A DNA stretch of 64,000 bases, taken from assembly GCF_001294535.1 (NCBI RefSeq), contig NZ_LGIC01000035.1, positions 1 to 64,000 on the forward strand, given 5' to 3'. Positions 1 through 8,162 of the stretch are shown here, piece by piece. How positions within the stretch are numbered: the first letter of the stretch is position 1; each line of letters begins with the position of its first letter. Both the position numbers and the translations under genes were made by a program. The stretch is from Cypionkella psychrotolerans. Lineage in GTDB: Bacteria; Pseudomonadota; Alphaproteobacteria; Rhodobacterales; Rhodobacteraceae. A model generated the notes under the pieces. That model was not told the origin of the DNA and searched no databases. It worked only from the letters and a program-made list of their open reading frames with translations.

Positions 1-280
1 CCCTTATCCCTGCTAGACGCGCCAAACGCCAAGCCCTGTTGGGGCTGATGTCTTCGCCCATGTCGCACAGATCATCATGCAACTTGCGGTATCCATAGAC
101 CTCGCCCCTCTCATCCCAAGCCTGCTTCAACAGCACCGTTTGGCGCTGATCCTCCAGCGCACGCTGACAAAAAGGTTCACGCAGCCATGCATAGAAGCCG
201 CTCGGATGAACGGCCAGCATCCGGCACATAGCCCTGACGGCAAAGATTGGCCGGTGTTCGGCGATAAACGCATACCTCAC
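1..280 (-). CDS. IS3-family transposase OrfB (N-terminal part)
   Basis: My translation of the minus strand gives VRYAFIAEHRPIF followed by a stretch containing HPSGFYAWL and VYGYRKLHDDL, the N-terminal HTH_21-type region of IS3 OrfB that precedes the DDE integrase core. The frame is open leftwards to base 1, so the catalytic core is outside the window. It is normally made as an OrfAB fusion by -1 frameshifting from orfA; a nominal GTG start lies at 278-280, overlapping the orfA stop. The fused transposase cuts and joins element ends. Confidence 0.85.
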   Translation of the reverse strand, partial: MRYAFIAEHRPIFAVRAMCRMLAVHPSGFYAWLREPFCQRALEDQRQTVLLKQAWDERGEVYGYRKLHDDLCDMGEDISPNRAWRLARLAGIR

Positions 281-555
281 CGGGATTCCCTGGCGAAGTA
301 TGCGGTCGCCTTTTTTAGGATGTCCCGTTCCTCCGTGACCCGCAGCAGATCTCGCTTCAACCGGCGGATCTCATCAGCTTGCGCATCGACCTCTTGGATC
401 ACCTTTGCGGGCCGCGAAAACTGCTTCTGCCATGTGTAGATCGACTTGGTGCTGACCCCCAATCGCTCGGCCACCTCGCGCACCGGGTAGCCCCGATCCT
501 CGACCTGTGCGACCGCATCGCGCTTGAACTCATCTGTGAATTTGTTCGTGGACAT
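277..555 (-). CDS. IS3-family transposase OrfA (HTH protein)
   Basis: A 92-residue protein starting MSTNKFTDEFKRDAV, with a helix-turn-helix (YPVREVAERLGVSTKSIYTW) and a C-terminal leucine-zipper-like segment (QADEIRRLKRDLLRVTEER). OrfA binds the element ends and, as an OrfAB fusion, forms the transposase. The ATG at 553-555 is preceded by GGAGGACGAT, a strong ribosome binding site; an upstream in-frame codon lies in the element terminus and is unlikely to be used. The end of the frame overlaps orfB. Confidence 0.9.
   Translation of the reverse strand: MSTNKFTDEFKRDAVAQVEDRGYPVREVAERLGVSTKSIYTWQKQFSRPAKVIQEVDAQADEIRRLKRDLLRVTEERDILKKATAYFARESR
311..316 (-). promoter_or_regulatory. A6 slippery heptamer for -1 frameshift, orfA to orfB
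   Basis: On the minus strand the codons read CTA AAA AAG near the end of orfA, the A6G slippery site used by many IS3-family elements. Slipping by -1 joins the orfA frame to the orfB frame without an intervening stop. The motif is seen directly; its use is inferred from the family. Confidence 0.7.
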
Positions 556-598
556 ATCGTCCTCCTTGCTTCCAAAATTACCAAGCAAGGCGTCTACA

Positions 599-2438
599 AA
601 TCTAGGGGCTATTCAGGGCTGGATATGGCCAATGCGATTTTCGGAAATGGCATCACCGCCACTTCGGCAACCTATAACAGATCTACGGTTTCTTCAGGCG
701 TCTACTCGGGTGCGCTGACCACGATTGCGGGGGTCTCGCCGACAGATACAGGCGTGATTCTATCGACGGGCAACGTCGCGATTGACGAGGTGAACGCGGG
801 CAAAAACCGTAACCTCTATCATGACAACACCTTGGATCAGTTCAACACCGAGATGGACGGTTTCACTATGTGATCTCGCTCAAGGCCCCGGTGAATGCGG
901 GGCAGGTCAACACCATCAAGATCGGCATCGCTGATGCCAGCGATACGGCATATGATTCCAACCTGCTGATCATGGGTGACAGCGTTCAGACGATTGCGCT
1001 TGCGATTGATGACAAGATTAACATCACCGCCAACGGCACCCGCACCTTTGATATTCTGGCCAATGACCGCAACGCGGCGGGCACGACGCTGACCATCACC
1101 CAGATCAACGGGGTGAATGTGGTGGCAGGGCAAACAGTGACGTTGTTCACCGGGCAAACCTCGCGGCTGAACGCCGATGGCACCATCACCGTGACGGCCA
1201 ATGGCACCAACGGGGTTGAGAGTTTCACCTATACCGTCAGCGATGGCACCAATACCAACGTGAGTTATGTGACGCTGACCTCCTCTGGCTCGGCCTCGCC
1301 GGATGGCATCGTGTCGGGCACCTCGGGCAATGACACCATCGACACCTCTTATGTTGGCAACCCGGATGGCGATAAGGTTGATAACAATGACGGGCTGGGG
1401 GTGCAGGGCACCACGGGCAACGCCGATCTGATCTATGCGAGCGCGGGCAATGACAGCACTTCTGCCGGAGTGGGCAATGATATTGTCTATGGCGGCTCGG
1501 GCAATCATACGGCGCTGGGCGGCGCGGGTGACGACAAGATTTACGGTGACGCTGGCAATGACCTGGTTGCCGCGGCGGCGGGCAACGACTCGGTTGAGGG
1601 CGGCGCTGGCAATGACACGCTGTATGGTGGGGCGGGCAACGACAGCTTTGTCGGTGACAGCGGGGCCGACAGCCCGTTCGGTGGCGATGATCGCGATACA
1701 TTCTTCGGTGGGGCTGGCGATTGCATAGACGGTGGTGAGGGCGGTCACGATTATGACGTGCCCGACCTCACGGCCTACGGGTTTGCGGCCACAAATTTCC
1801 TCTACGACCCGCTGAACCACGAAAACGGCACGGTCAAGTTCTTGGATGCCACGGGTCATGTGACGGGTACGCTCAACTTCAGCCATATCGAGAAGGTCAT
1901 CGCCTGTTTCACCCCCGGAACTTTAGTGCTGACAGCGTACGGCAAGGTCGCGGTTGAAGATCTGATGGTGGACGATCTGGTGCTGACCGGCGACAATGGT
2001 TTCCAACCAATCCGCTGGTTCGGGCGTCGCGATCCGTCGGCTGCCAAACTGGCGGCTGCACCACAGTTTAACCCGACGCGGATCGCGCAGCGCGCAATGG
2101 GACGTGGTCTGCCAGAGCGCGATATGCAGGTCAGCCCGCAGCACCGGATGCTGATCAACACCTCGCGCGCCGATCTGTTGTTCGGCGAGCCTGAGGTGTG
2201 GGCAGCCGCGATGCATCTGATCGGCATGCCCGGCATCACTCGGGCCACGCCGGGGCGGATCAGCTATTTCCACATCCTGTTCGATGAACATCAATTGGTC
2301 TGTGCCGATGGCGCTTGGAGCGAAAGCTTTCAGCCGGGCCAGCACACGTTGGCGGGGCTAGAGCGCGGACAGCGCCAAGAAATCTTCGCGCTTTTCCCAG
2401 ACCTGAGTGCAGGCGTGTCCTATCCAGCGCGCGCATGA
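599..2438 (+). pseudogene. Decayed choice-of-anchor L / RTX / Hint-domain protein, cut by IS
   Basis: Right after the IS end, one frame reads MANAIFGNGI and GVSPTDTGVILSTG, the start of a choice-of-anchor L domain. That domain then jumps from LSTG to VAIDEVNAGKNRNLY, so about 70-80 residues expected between these motifs appear to be deleted. At about 855-872 the frame stops (TMDGFTM then TGA in frame) and the same domain resumes in another frame at 870 (LKAPVNAGQVNTIKIGIAD), a one- or two-base frameshift. The second frame continues through about a dozen RTX nonapeptides (1315-1730) into a Hint domain whose first Cys is codon 1904-1906 (CFTPGT) and ends at 2438. The original start codon was lost to the IS. 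The 523-codon second frame could still be translated, but without the N-terminus. Confidence 0.8.
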
Positions 2439-2702
2439 TGTTGAAGTCAAAAGAGGCGCGCATGTTGCTGCATCATTGAACGTCCAGATGGCAACACTCA
2501 TCAGTATGTACGCGCAGGGTAGCGGGCATTGTCCTCACAACAGAAACATACCCCAGTCTGGCCACATTTCGACCATGCGGAAGGGGTATTCCCAGTCTTA
2601 GAAATACTGGAATGGGCCCGCTTTGTGGTTACCTGTCGCAAAAAATTACCTCTGTGTCCCTGAGCGCCCGCCTGGGTTGCAGGGCCTTAAGGAACGTTGA
2701 TC

Positions 2703-5700
2703 ATGGCTGTGTTGAACTCTGGTCTCGGCGGCACCTCGGGCTACGGTGAGCAATCCTTCAAGACCACGGGCGGTTATACCGGGTCTTTGGATGACGGCTC
2801 GCGGTTGGTTGATATCAGCGGGGTTTTCGGCACCGGCGGCATGGATGTCTATGGCAGCCGCTTTACCTCTATTTATATCAACACCAATGGGTTGATCACC
2901 TTCACCTCGGCACAGCCGAGCTATACTCCAGCGGCCCTGACCACGCTGGGTCAACCTAGCCTTGCGCCGTTCTGGACCGATATCGACATCTCAAAAGGTG
3001 GCGATATCTATTGGGATATCGACGCCACCACGGGCAAGATCACCATCACTTGGCTGAACGTAGCACCCTATTCTGGCACGGGTACGAACAGCTTTCAGGC
3101 GGTGATCACCAATCTGGGCGGCGGTGATTTCGGCGTTGATTACCTTTATAACTCAATCGGCTACACCAACGGCTATGCGGGGCAGGCAACGGTTGGTATC
3201 TCGAATGGCACCACCTCGCAGACATTGCTGGAAGGCTCGGGCGATCCGGCTTTTCTTGCCACTTATGCGGGCAATGATTTCGACACCAATGATCCGGCTG
3301 GCGTCTATTCGATGCAGTTTGAGGCCGGACAGATGTTTCAGGGCGACGGCGTGGTCGATGGCACCGCTGGCAATGATCTGATCGACACATCCTACACCGG
3401 GGACCCGGACGGCGACCGCATTGATGCCAATGATGGCACAGGATATGCAGGCACCACGGGGCAGGCGGATTATGTGCTGGCGGGCGCGGGCAACGATACC
3501 GTCAATTCCGGTCTGGGCAATGACATCGTCTATGGTGGCAGCGGCAATGACGTCGTCAATGCGGGCGTCGGGAACGACACCGTATATGGCGATGATGGCA
3601 ATGACAGCCTAGATGGCTCCAGCGGCAACGATGTCATCTATGGCGGCGCAGGCGATGACACGATCTCGGGCGGCACTGCCACCACAGGCACCACTTATAC
3701 CCCGGTTTACACCGAAGTTACCGCCGCGTTGCAATCGGTTGCGGGCACCAACGGCCGCCCGAATTTCACCGTCAACACCGTATCGGGCGACAATGATCTG
3801 ACCACCGGCACCTCTGGCACGTTGACTGGGTTCCGGCTGGGCAACACCGATGCGGTAGAAACCCACACCCACACCGCAAGCTCGCAGCTGGCTGGCGGGC
3901 AGATCCTGTTCAACGCCATCAACAGCAATGAAACGATGACCATCGTCATCGACGGTGTCACGATTAATCTGAACACCGCCATTGCCTCGGGTATGGTGAC
4001 GTTCAACGGCAATGCGGTCTATGCGATCAACGCTTCAGGGCAAGTGATCCGCATCGGCGGTGGCGCAAGTTCGACCACCAACGGCACGCTGACGATCAAC
4101 GTGCCCTTTACCAGCCTTTCGCTGACAGCGGGCGGCACCACGACCGGGACTGCGGCGGGTTTTTACTACGAGTTTTATGCCAACACCAACCCGCTGAACG
4201 TCGCAGCCGAGGCGGCGGGCGATGATTACCTGTCCGGTGGTTTGGGCAACGACAGCCTGCTTGGCTATGATGGCAATGACACTTTGTTCGGCGACGAGGG
4301 CAACGATACGCTCGACGGTGGCAACGGCAATGATAGCCTCAACGGCGGTATCGGTGATGACAGCCTGCTCGGGGCCGCAGGCAATGACACGCTGGCGGGC
4401 GGCGATGGTCGCGACAGCCTCTATGGTGGCGCGGATGCCGACAGCCTGACGGGCGATGCGGGCAATGACCTGCTGTACGGGGGTGACGGCAACGACACCC
4501 TTGATGGCGGCGCTGATAACGACACGCTTTATGGCGACGCTGGGAACGATAGTCTGCTCGGCGGCGCGGGCAACGACCTGCTGTACGGCGGCGACGGCAA
4601 TGACATGCTGGATGGTGGCGCTGACAACGACACGCTCTACGGCGATGCGGGCAATGACAGTCTGCTGGGGGCTGCTGGCAACGACAGCCAGTTCGGCGGC
4701 GCGGGGAATGACACGCTTTACGGTGGCGATGGCGATGACAGCCTTGATGGTGGCACCGAGGCTGACAGCCTTTATGGCGATGCGGGCAATGACACGCTGA
4801 ACGGCGGGGCTGGGGCTGACGGGCTCTACGGTGGCACCGGGATGGATTATGCCGATTACTCGGGCTCGGGTGCTGCGGTAAACATTGACCTTGCGGCGGG
4901 AACCGGGCTTGGTGGCGACGCGCAGGGTGATGTGCTGAACAGCATCGACGGTATTTTCGGCTCGGCGTTTGACGATACTCTGCTAGGCTATGACGGCGAA
5001 AGTACGCTGCCGGGCGATCTGTGGACCAACGTGCTGTATGGCGCTGTGGGCAATGACTACATCGACGGGCGCGGCGGTTCGGACAGCCTCTATGGCGGCA
5101 CCGGCAACGATACGGTGATCGGCGGCGCGGGCAATGATCTGGTAGATGGCGGCGATGGCAATGACAGCCTGACCGGAGACGCGGGCAACGACACCCTGAC
5201 GGGTGGCCTTGGCGATGACCGCCTCTACGGCGGCGCAGACAATGACACGCTGTCGGGCGATGCGGGCAACGATCTGCTCTATGGTGGCACCGGCAACGAC
5301 AGCCTGCTGGGCGGTGCGGACAACGACACCCTCTACGGCGACGATGGTGCAGATACGCTTGATGGCGGCGCGGGCGCTGATCAGCTGTTTGGCGGGGCTG
5401 GCAATGACAGCCTGATCGGCGGCACGGAAAACGACACCCTGAACGGCGACGATGGCAACGATACGCTGCTGGGTGGCGCGGGCAACGACAGCCTGCTCGG
5501 CGGTTTGGGCAACGACGACTTGCTGGGCGAGGCGGGCAATGACACGCTTCTTGGTGGCGATGGCAATGATACGCTGGATGGCGGCACCGAAGCTGACAGC
5601 TTGCTCGGCGAGGCTGGTAATGACAGCCTGATCGGCGGCGATGGTGCAGACAGCCTTTACGGCGGCGCAGACAATGACACGCTGTCGGGCGACGCGGGCA

Positions 5701-7451
5701 ACGATCTGCTCTATGGCAGCACCGGCAACGACAGCCTGTCGGGCGGCGCTGATAGCGATACGCTCTACGGCGAAGACGGTGCGGATAGCTTGGACGGCGG
5801 TGCGGGCAACGATCTGCTTTACGGCGGCAATGACAATGACACGCTGCTGGGCGGCGTGGACAATGACACGCTTTACGGCGATGCGGGCCATGACAGCTTG
5901 TTCGGCGGCGCTGGGCTGGACCAGTTGTTCGGCGGTGATGGAAATGACACGCTTCTCGGCGACGATGGCAACGACACGCTGTCGGGCGATCTGGGCAATG
6001 ACAGCCTGTTTGGCGGATTGGGCAACGACCAGCTTTATGGCGGCGACGGCAACGATACATTGTTCGGTGATGCGGGCGATGACACGCTGGAAGGCGGGCA
6101 GGGCGCTGACAGCCTTGACGGCGGCGACGGCAACGACCTTCTCGACGGCGGTGCAGACAATGACACCCTGCTTGGTGGCGCGGGCAATGACACGTTGCTG
6201 GCCGGGGCGGGCGACGACTCGTTGGTTGGCGCAGATGGCAACGACAGCATAAATGCCTCGCTTGGCAATGATACCGTCGATGCCGGGGTGGCCGATGACA
6301 GTGTTGATGCAGGCTCTGGCAATGATCTGGTCTATGGCGGCGACGGGCAGGACAGCATTTTCGGCGGTGACGACACCGACACGCTTTATGGTGGCGCGGG
6401 CCACGACCTGATCTTTGGCGGCAACGGTAATGATCTGGTCTACGGCGATGCCGGCAATGACACGCTCTCAGGTGATGCGGGCAATGACACGCTTTATGGC
6501 GGTGCCGACAACGATCAGCTTTCCGGCGGTGATGGCAATGATCTGCTGTTTGGCGGACTTGGCAACGACGTGGTCTACGGGTCTGCGGGCGACGATACGC
6601 TTTATGGCGATGCCGGGGCAGACACGCTCTACGGTGGTGCGGGCAACGATCTGTTCGTTGTCGAGGGCAATTCCAACGCCTTCGGCGATGTGATTGTCGG
6701 CGGTGAGAATGTCGGCGACAATGACGTGCTCGATCTGACCAGCTGGGGTTGGGCGCGAACCAACATCATCTACGATCCGATGAACCCCGAGAATGGCGCG
6801 GTCGAGTTCCTTGATGGCGCGGGCCATGTGATTGGCACGATGACCTTCTCGAACATCGAGAAAGTCATCCCCTGCTTCACCCCCGGCGTGATGATCACTA
6901 CAGATCGTGGCGATGTGGCAGTTGAGGATTTGCTTGCTGGCGATCTGCTCGTCACCCGCGATCATGGCTTGCAACCGATCCGCTGGATCGGTAGCCGCAA
7001 ATTGGGGCTGGGGGATTTGATTGCCCAACCGCGCTTGCAGCCGGTGAAAATCGGCCAAGGCGCGCTGGGCGAGGGTCTGCCGCTGCGTGATACGCTGGTC
7101 TCGCCGCAACACCGCATGCTGATCGAAGGCGCTTTGCCAGAAATGCTGTTTGGCGAGGCCGAGGTGCTGGTGGCCGCCACGCATCTGATGGCCTTGGCGG
7201 GGGTCGTACAGATTTTGCCGCCGGGCGTGACTTATATTCACCTCCTGTTGAAGCATCATGAGATCATCCGCGCCAATGGTGCTTGGACCGAAAGCTTCCA
7301 ACCCGCCGAGCGGATGCTGGATGCGTTGGAGGACGGACCACGCGCGGAAATCGCCGAATTGTTTCCCGAGCTGATGCTGGATCATGCCGATTACCCGGCG
7401 GCGCGTCTGACGCTGAAAGCACATGAGGCCAAGGTGCTGCTCTCGGCGTGA
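2703..7451 (+). CDS. Giant RTX calcium-binding protein with nidogen-like and C-terminal Hint domains
   Basis: A 1582-residue, glycine/aspartate-rich protein. Residues about 50-210 resemble a nidogen-like (NIDO) domain (INTNGLITF, LAPFWTDIDI). RTX nonapeptides of the GGxGNDxLx type occupy about 220-324 and 507-1317, separated by a unique Thr/Ala/Asn-rich stretch. A Hint_2 domain starts at Cys1391 (CFTPGV) and includes SPQHRMLI. RTX repeats bind calcium after type I secretion; Hint domains can self-process, but neither was tested. No type I secretion genes lie in the window. The ATG at 2703 has AAGGA 10 bases upstream; TTG at 2697 is an alternative. The 264-bp gap before it holds only a weak inverted repeat near 2588-2612. 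It is a paralogue of the decayed gene upstream. Confidence 0.9.
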   Translation: MAVLNSGLGGTSGYGEQSFKTTGGYTGSLDDGSRLVDISGVFGTGGMDVYGSRFTSIYINTNGLITFTSAQPSYTPAALTTLGQPSLAPFWTDIDISKGGDIYWDIDATTGKITITWLNVAPYSGTGTNSFQAVITNLGGGDFGVDYLYNSIGYTNGYAGQATVGISNGTTSQTLLEGSGDPAFLATYAGNDFDTNDPAGVYSMQFEAGQMFQGDGVVDGTAGNDLIDTSYTGDPDGDRIDANDGTGYAGTTGQADYVLAGAGNDTVNSGLGNDIVYGGSGNDVVNAGVGNDTVYGDDGNDSLDGSSGNDVIYGGAGDDTISGGTATTGTTYTPVYTEVTAALQSVAGTNGRPNFTVNTVSGDNDLTTGTSGTLTGFRLGNTDAVETHTHTASSQLAGGQILFNAINSNETMTIVIDGVTINLNTAIASGMVTFNGNAVYAINASGQVIRIGGGASSTTNGTLTINVPFTSLSLTAGGTTTGTAAGFYYEFYANTNPLNVAAEAAGDDYLSGGLGNDSLLGYDGNDTLFGDEGNDTLDGGNGNDSLNGGIGDDSLLGAAGNDTLAGGDGRDSLYGGADADSLTGDAGNDLLYGGDGNDTLDGGADNDTLYGDAGNDSLLGGAGNDLLYGGDGNDMLDGGADNDTLYGDAGNDSLLGAAGNDSQFGGAGNDTLYGGDGDDSLDGGTEADSLYGDAGNDTLNGGAGADGLYGGTGMDYADYSGSGAAVNIDLAAGTGLGGDAQGDVLNSIDGIFGSAFDDTLLGYDGESTLPGDLWTNVLYGAVGNDYIDGRGGSDSLYGGTGNDTVIGGAGNDLVDGGDGNDSLTGDAGNDTLTGGLGDDRLYGGADNDTLSGDAGNDLLYGGTGNDSLLGGADNDTLYGDDGADTLDGGAGADQLFGGAGNDSLIGGTENDTLNGDDGNDTLLGGAGNDSLLGGLGNDDLLGEAGNDTLLGGDGNDTLDGGTEADSLLGEAGNDSLIGGDGADSLYGGADNDTLSGDAGNDLLYGSTGNDSLSGGADSDTLYGEDGADSLDGGAGNDLLYGGNDNDTLLGGVDNDTLYGDAGHDSLFGGAGLDQLFGGDGNDTLLGDDGNDTLSGDLGNDSLFGGLGNDQLYGGDGNDTLFGDAGDDTLEGGQGADSLDGGDGNDLLDGGADNDTLLGGAGNDTLLAGAGDDSLVGADGNDSINASLGNDTVDAGVADDSVDAGSGNDLVYGGDGQDSIFGGDDTDTLYGGAGHDLIFGGNGNDLVYGDAGNDTLSGDAGNDTLYGGADNDQLSGGDGNDLLFGGLGNDVVYGSAGDDTLYGDAGADTLYGGAGNDLFVVEGNSNAFGDVIVGGENVGDNDVLDLTSWGWARTNIIYDPMNPENGAVEFLDGAGHVIGTMTFSNIEKVIPCFTPGVMITTDRGDVAVEDLLAGDLLVTRDHGLQPIRWIGSRKLGLGDLIAQPRLQPVKIGQGALGEGLPLRDTLVSPQHRMLIEGALPEMLFGEAEVLVAATHLMALAGVVQILPPGVTYIHLLLKHHEIIRANGAWTESFQPAERMLDALEDGPRAEIAELFPELMLDHADYPAARLTLKAHEAKVLLSA
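4225..6655 (+). repeat. 27-bp RTX-coding repeat array
   Basis: About 90 degenerate 27-bp units encode nonapeptides of the GGxGNDxLx type. Higher-order copies are visible: 4461 onward resembles 4569 onward (offset 108 = 4 units), and 5231 onward resembles 5663 onward (offset 432 = 16 units). The array is interrupted near 4840-5080 by a less regular segment. Long antisense open frames through the array are a by-product of the repeat. Confidence 0.9.
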
Positions 7452-7456
7452 TTTCT

Positions 7457-7503
7457 CGATTTCCGTCACGGAAATCGTGCCGGAATTCGTGTCGAATTCC
7501 GCC
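7457..7503. repeat. Double-palindrome dispersed repeat (copy 1)
   Basis: Two adjacent palindromes: GATTTCCGTCACGGAAATC, then GGAATTCGTGTCGAATTCC, joined by GTGCC. A close relative lies at 24081-24125. It sits between the convergent 3' ends of the RTX gene and the nucleotidyltransferase gene and may act as a two-way terminator or an mRNA 3' stabiliser. Confidence 0.75.
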
Positions 7504-7505
7504 TG

Positions 7506-8093
7506 CTAGCCTTGTCGCCCCGCGCGCCACGCCGCCCAAGCTTCCGGCGTATCGAGATCCGTCAGCGCGTGCTGATCGGGCAGGGCGATCAGCCGCACGC
7601 GGTCGTGGTGCCGGATCAAAACGCTCCGCGCCCCCTCATCGCCGCGCAAGTCCTGTAATGCCGCCCACAAATCTGCCGAAAAAATCACCGGATGCCCCGG
7701 CCTGCCATCCGCACTTGCCCCGCGCAGAATGGCATCAGGCCTCTCATCGAAAGCCTCGATCATCACCGTCAAATCCGCTGCATCCAGCTCAGGCATATCC
7801 CCCGGCAGGATCATCAGCGCGCCCTGCGCCGCAGCCGCCCCGGCACGGATCGAGGCCGCCATGCCCTCGGCAGCATCCGCCAGGGGCAGCAGAATCACAT
7901 CCAGCCCCGCCAAGGCGGCGGTCCGCGCCAGATCATCCCCCCGCAGCGTCACGATCACTCTGTTGCACACAGATCTTGCCAGCCGCGCCTGCCTGCGCAG
8001 TATCGGCTCTGCGTCTAGCAGTTCCAGTAACTTGTCGCCACCGCGCATCCGGCGGGCGGCCCCGGCGGCGGGGATCAGGATGGTCAGGTTCAT
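7506..8093 (-). CDS. MobA/MocA-like nucleotidyltransferase
   Basis: A 195-residue protein with the N-terminal nucleotide-binding motif of the MobA/IspD fold (PAAGAARRMRGGDKLLE), LPGDMPELD as the metal/nucleotide site, and GHPVIF near the middle. Members transfer CMP or GMP to molybdopterin, or make other NDP conjugates; the substrate here cannot be assigned. The ATG at 8091-8093 is preferred over an upstream TTG. No molybdoenzyme gene is adjacent. Confidence 0.8.
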   Translation of the reverse strand: MNLTILIPAAGAARRMRGGDKLLELLDAEPILRRQARLARSVCNRVIVTLRGDDLARTAALAGLDVILLPLADAAEGMAASIRAGAAAAQGALMILPGDMPELDAADLTVMIEAFDERPDAILRGASADGRPGHPVIFSADLWAALQDLRGDEGARSVLIRHHDRVRLIALPDQHALTDLDTPEAWAAWRAGRQG

Positions 8094-8116
8094 GGAGTGA
8101 GGGTGACGCAAACAAA

Positions 8117-8140
8117 AACGCCGGTCAAGCGACCGGCGTT
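8117..8140 (-). terminator. Intrinsic terminator after the flavoprotein gene
   Basis: A 10-bp perfect stem (AACGCCGGTC / GACCGGCGTT) with a 4-base loop, followed on the minus strand by a T5 tract. It lies downstream of the flavoprotein gene and just before the nucleotidyltransferase start. Confidence 0.8.
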
Positions 8141-8162
8141 TTCTGTTTTATCAAACTGGACC

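Larger units (their letters stand above)
1..598 (-). mobile_element. IS3-family insertion sequence, truncated by window edge
   Basis: The element carries the two overlapping frames of an IS3-group transposase (orfA and orfB) on the minus strand and runs off the left edge of the window. Its visible terminus is placed near base 598, where the minus strand reads TGTAGACG; an 8-bp inverted repeat (564-571 with 83-590 side at 583-590) lies just inside the end. Coding similarity to an RTX/Hint gene begins immediately outside, so the element interrupts that gene. The exact terminal base and any target duplication cannot be fixed because the other end is outside the window. Confidence 0.85.

Noticed and set aside
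837-1886. A 349-codon frame on the minus strand opposite the decayed RTX gene
   Set aside because: It is complementary to RTX/Hint sequence, has repeat-derived composition and no recognisable domain.
4339-6404. Long open frames antisense to the RTX array (for example 4339-6060 and 4983-6404, minus strand)
   Set aside because: They arise from the 27-bp periodicity; the products are low-complexity Arg/His/Cys or Ala/Val/Ile repeats with no start signal.
4225-6655. Regularly spaced repeats that could suggest a CRISPR array
   Set aside because: The units are contiguous 27-bp coding repeats with no unique spacers and encode RTX nonapeptides.
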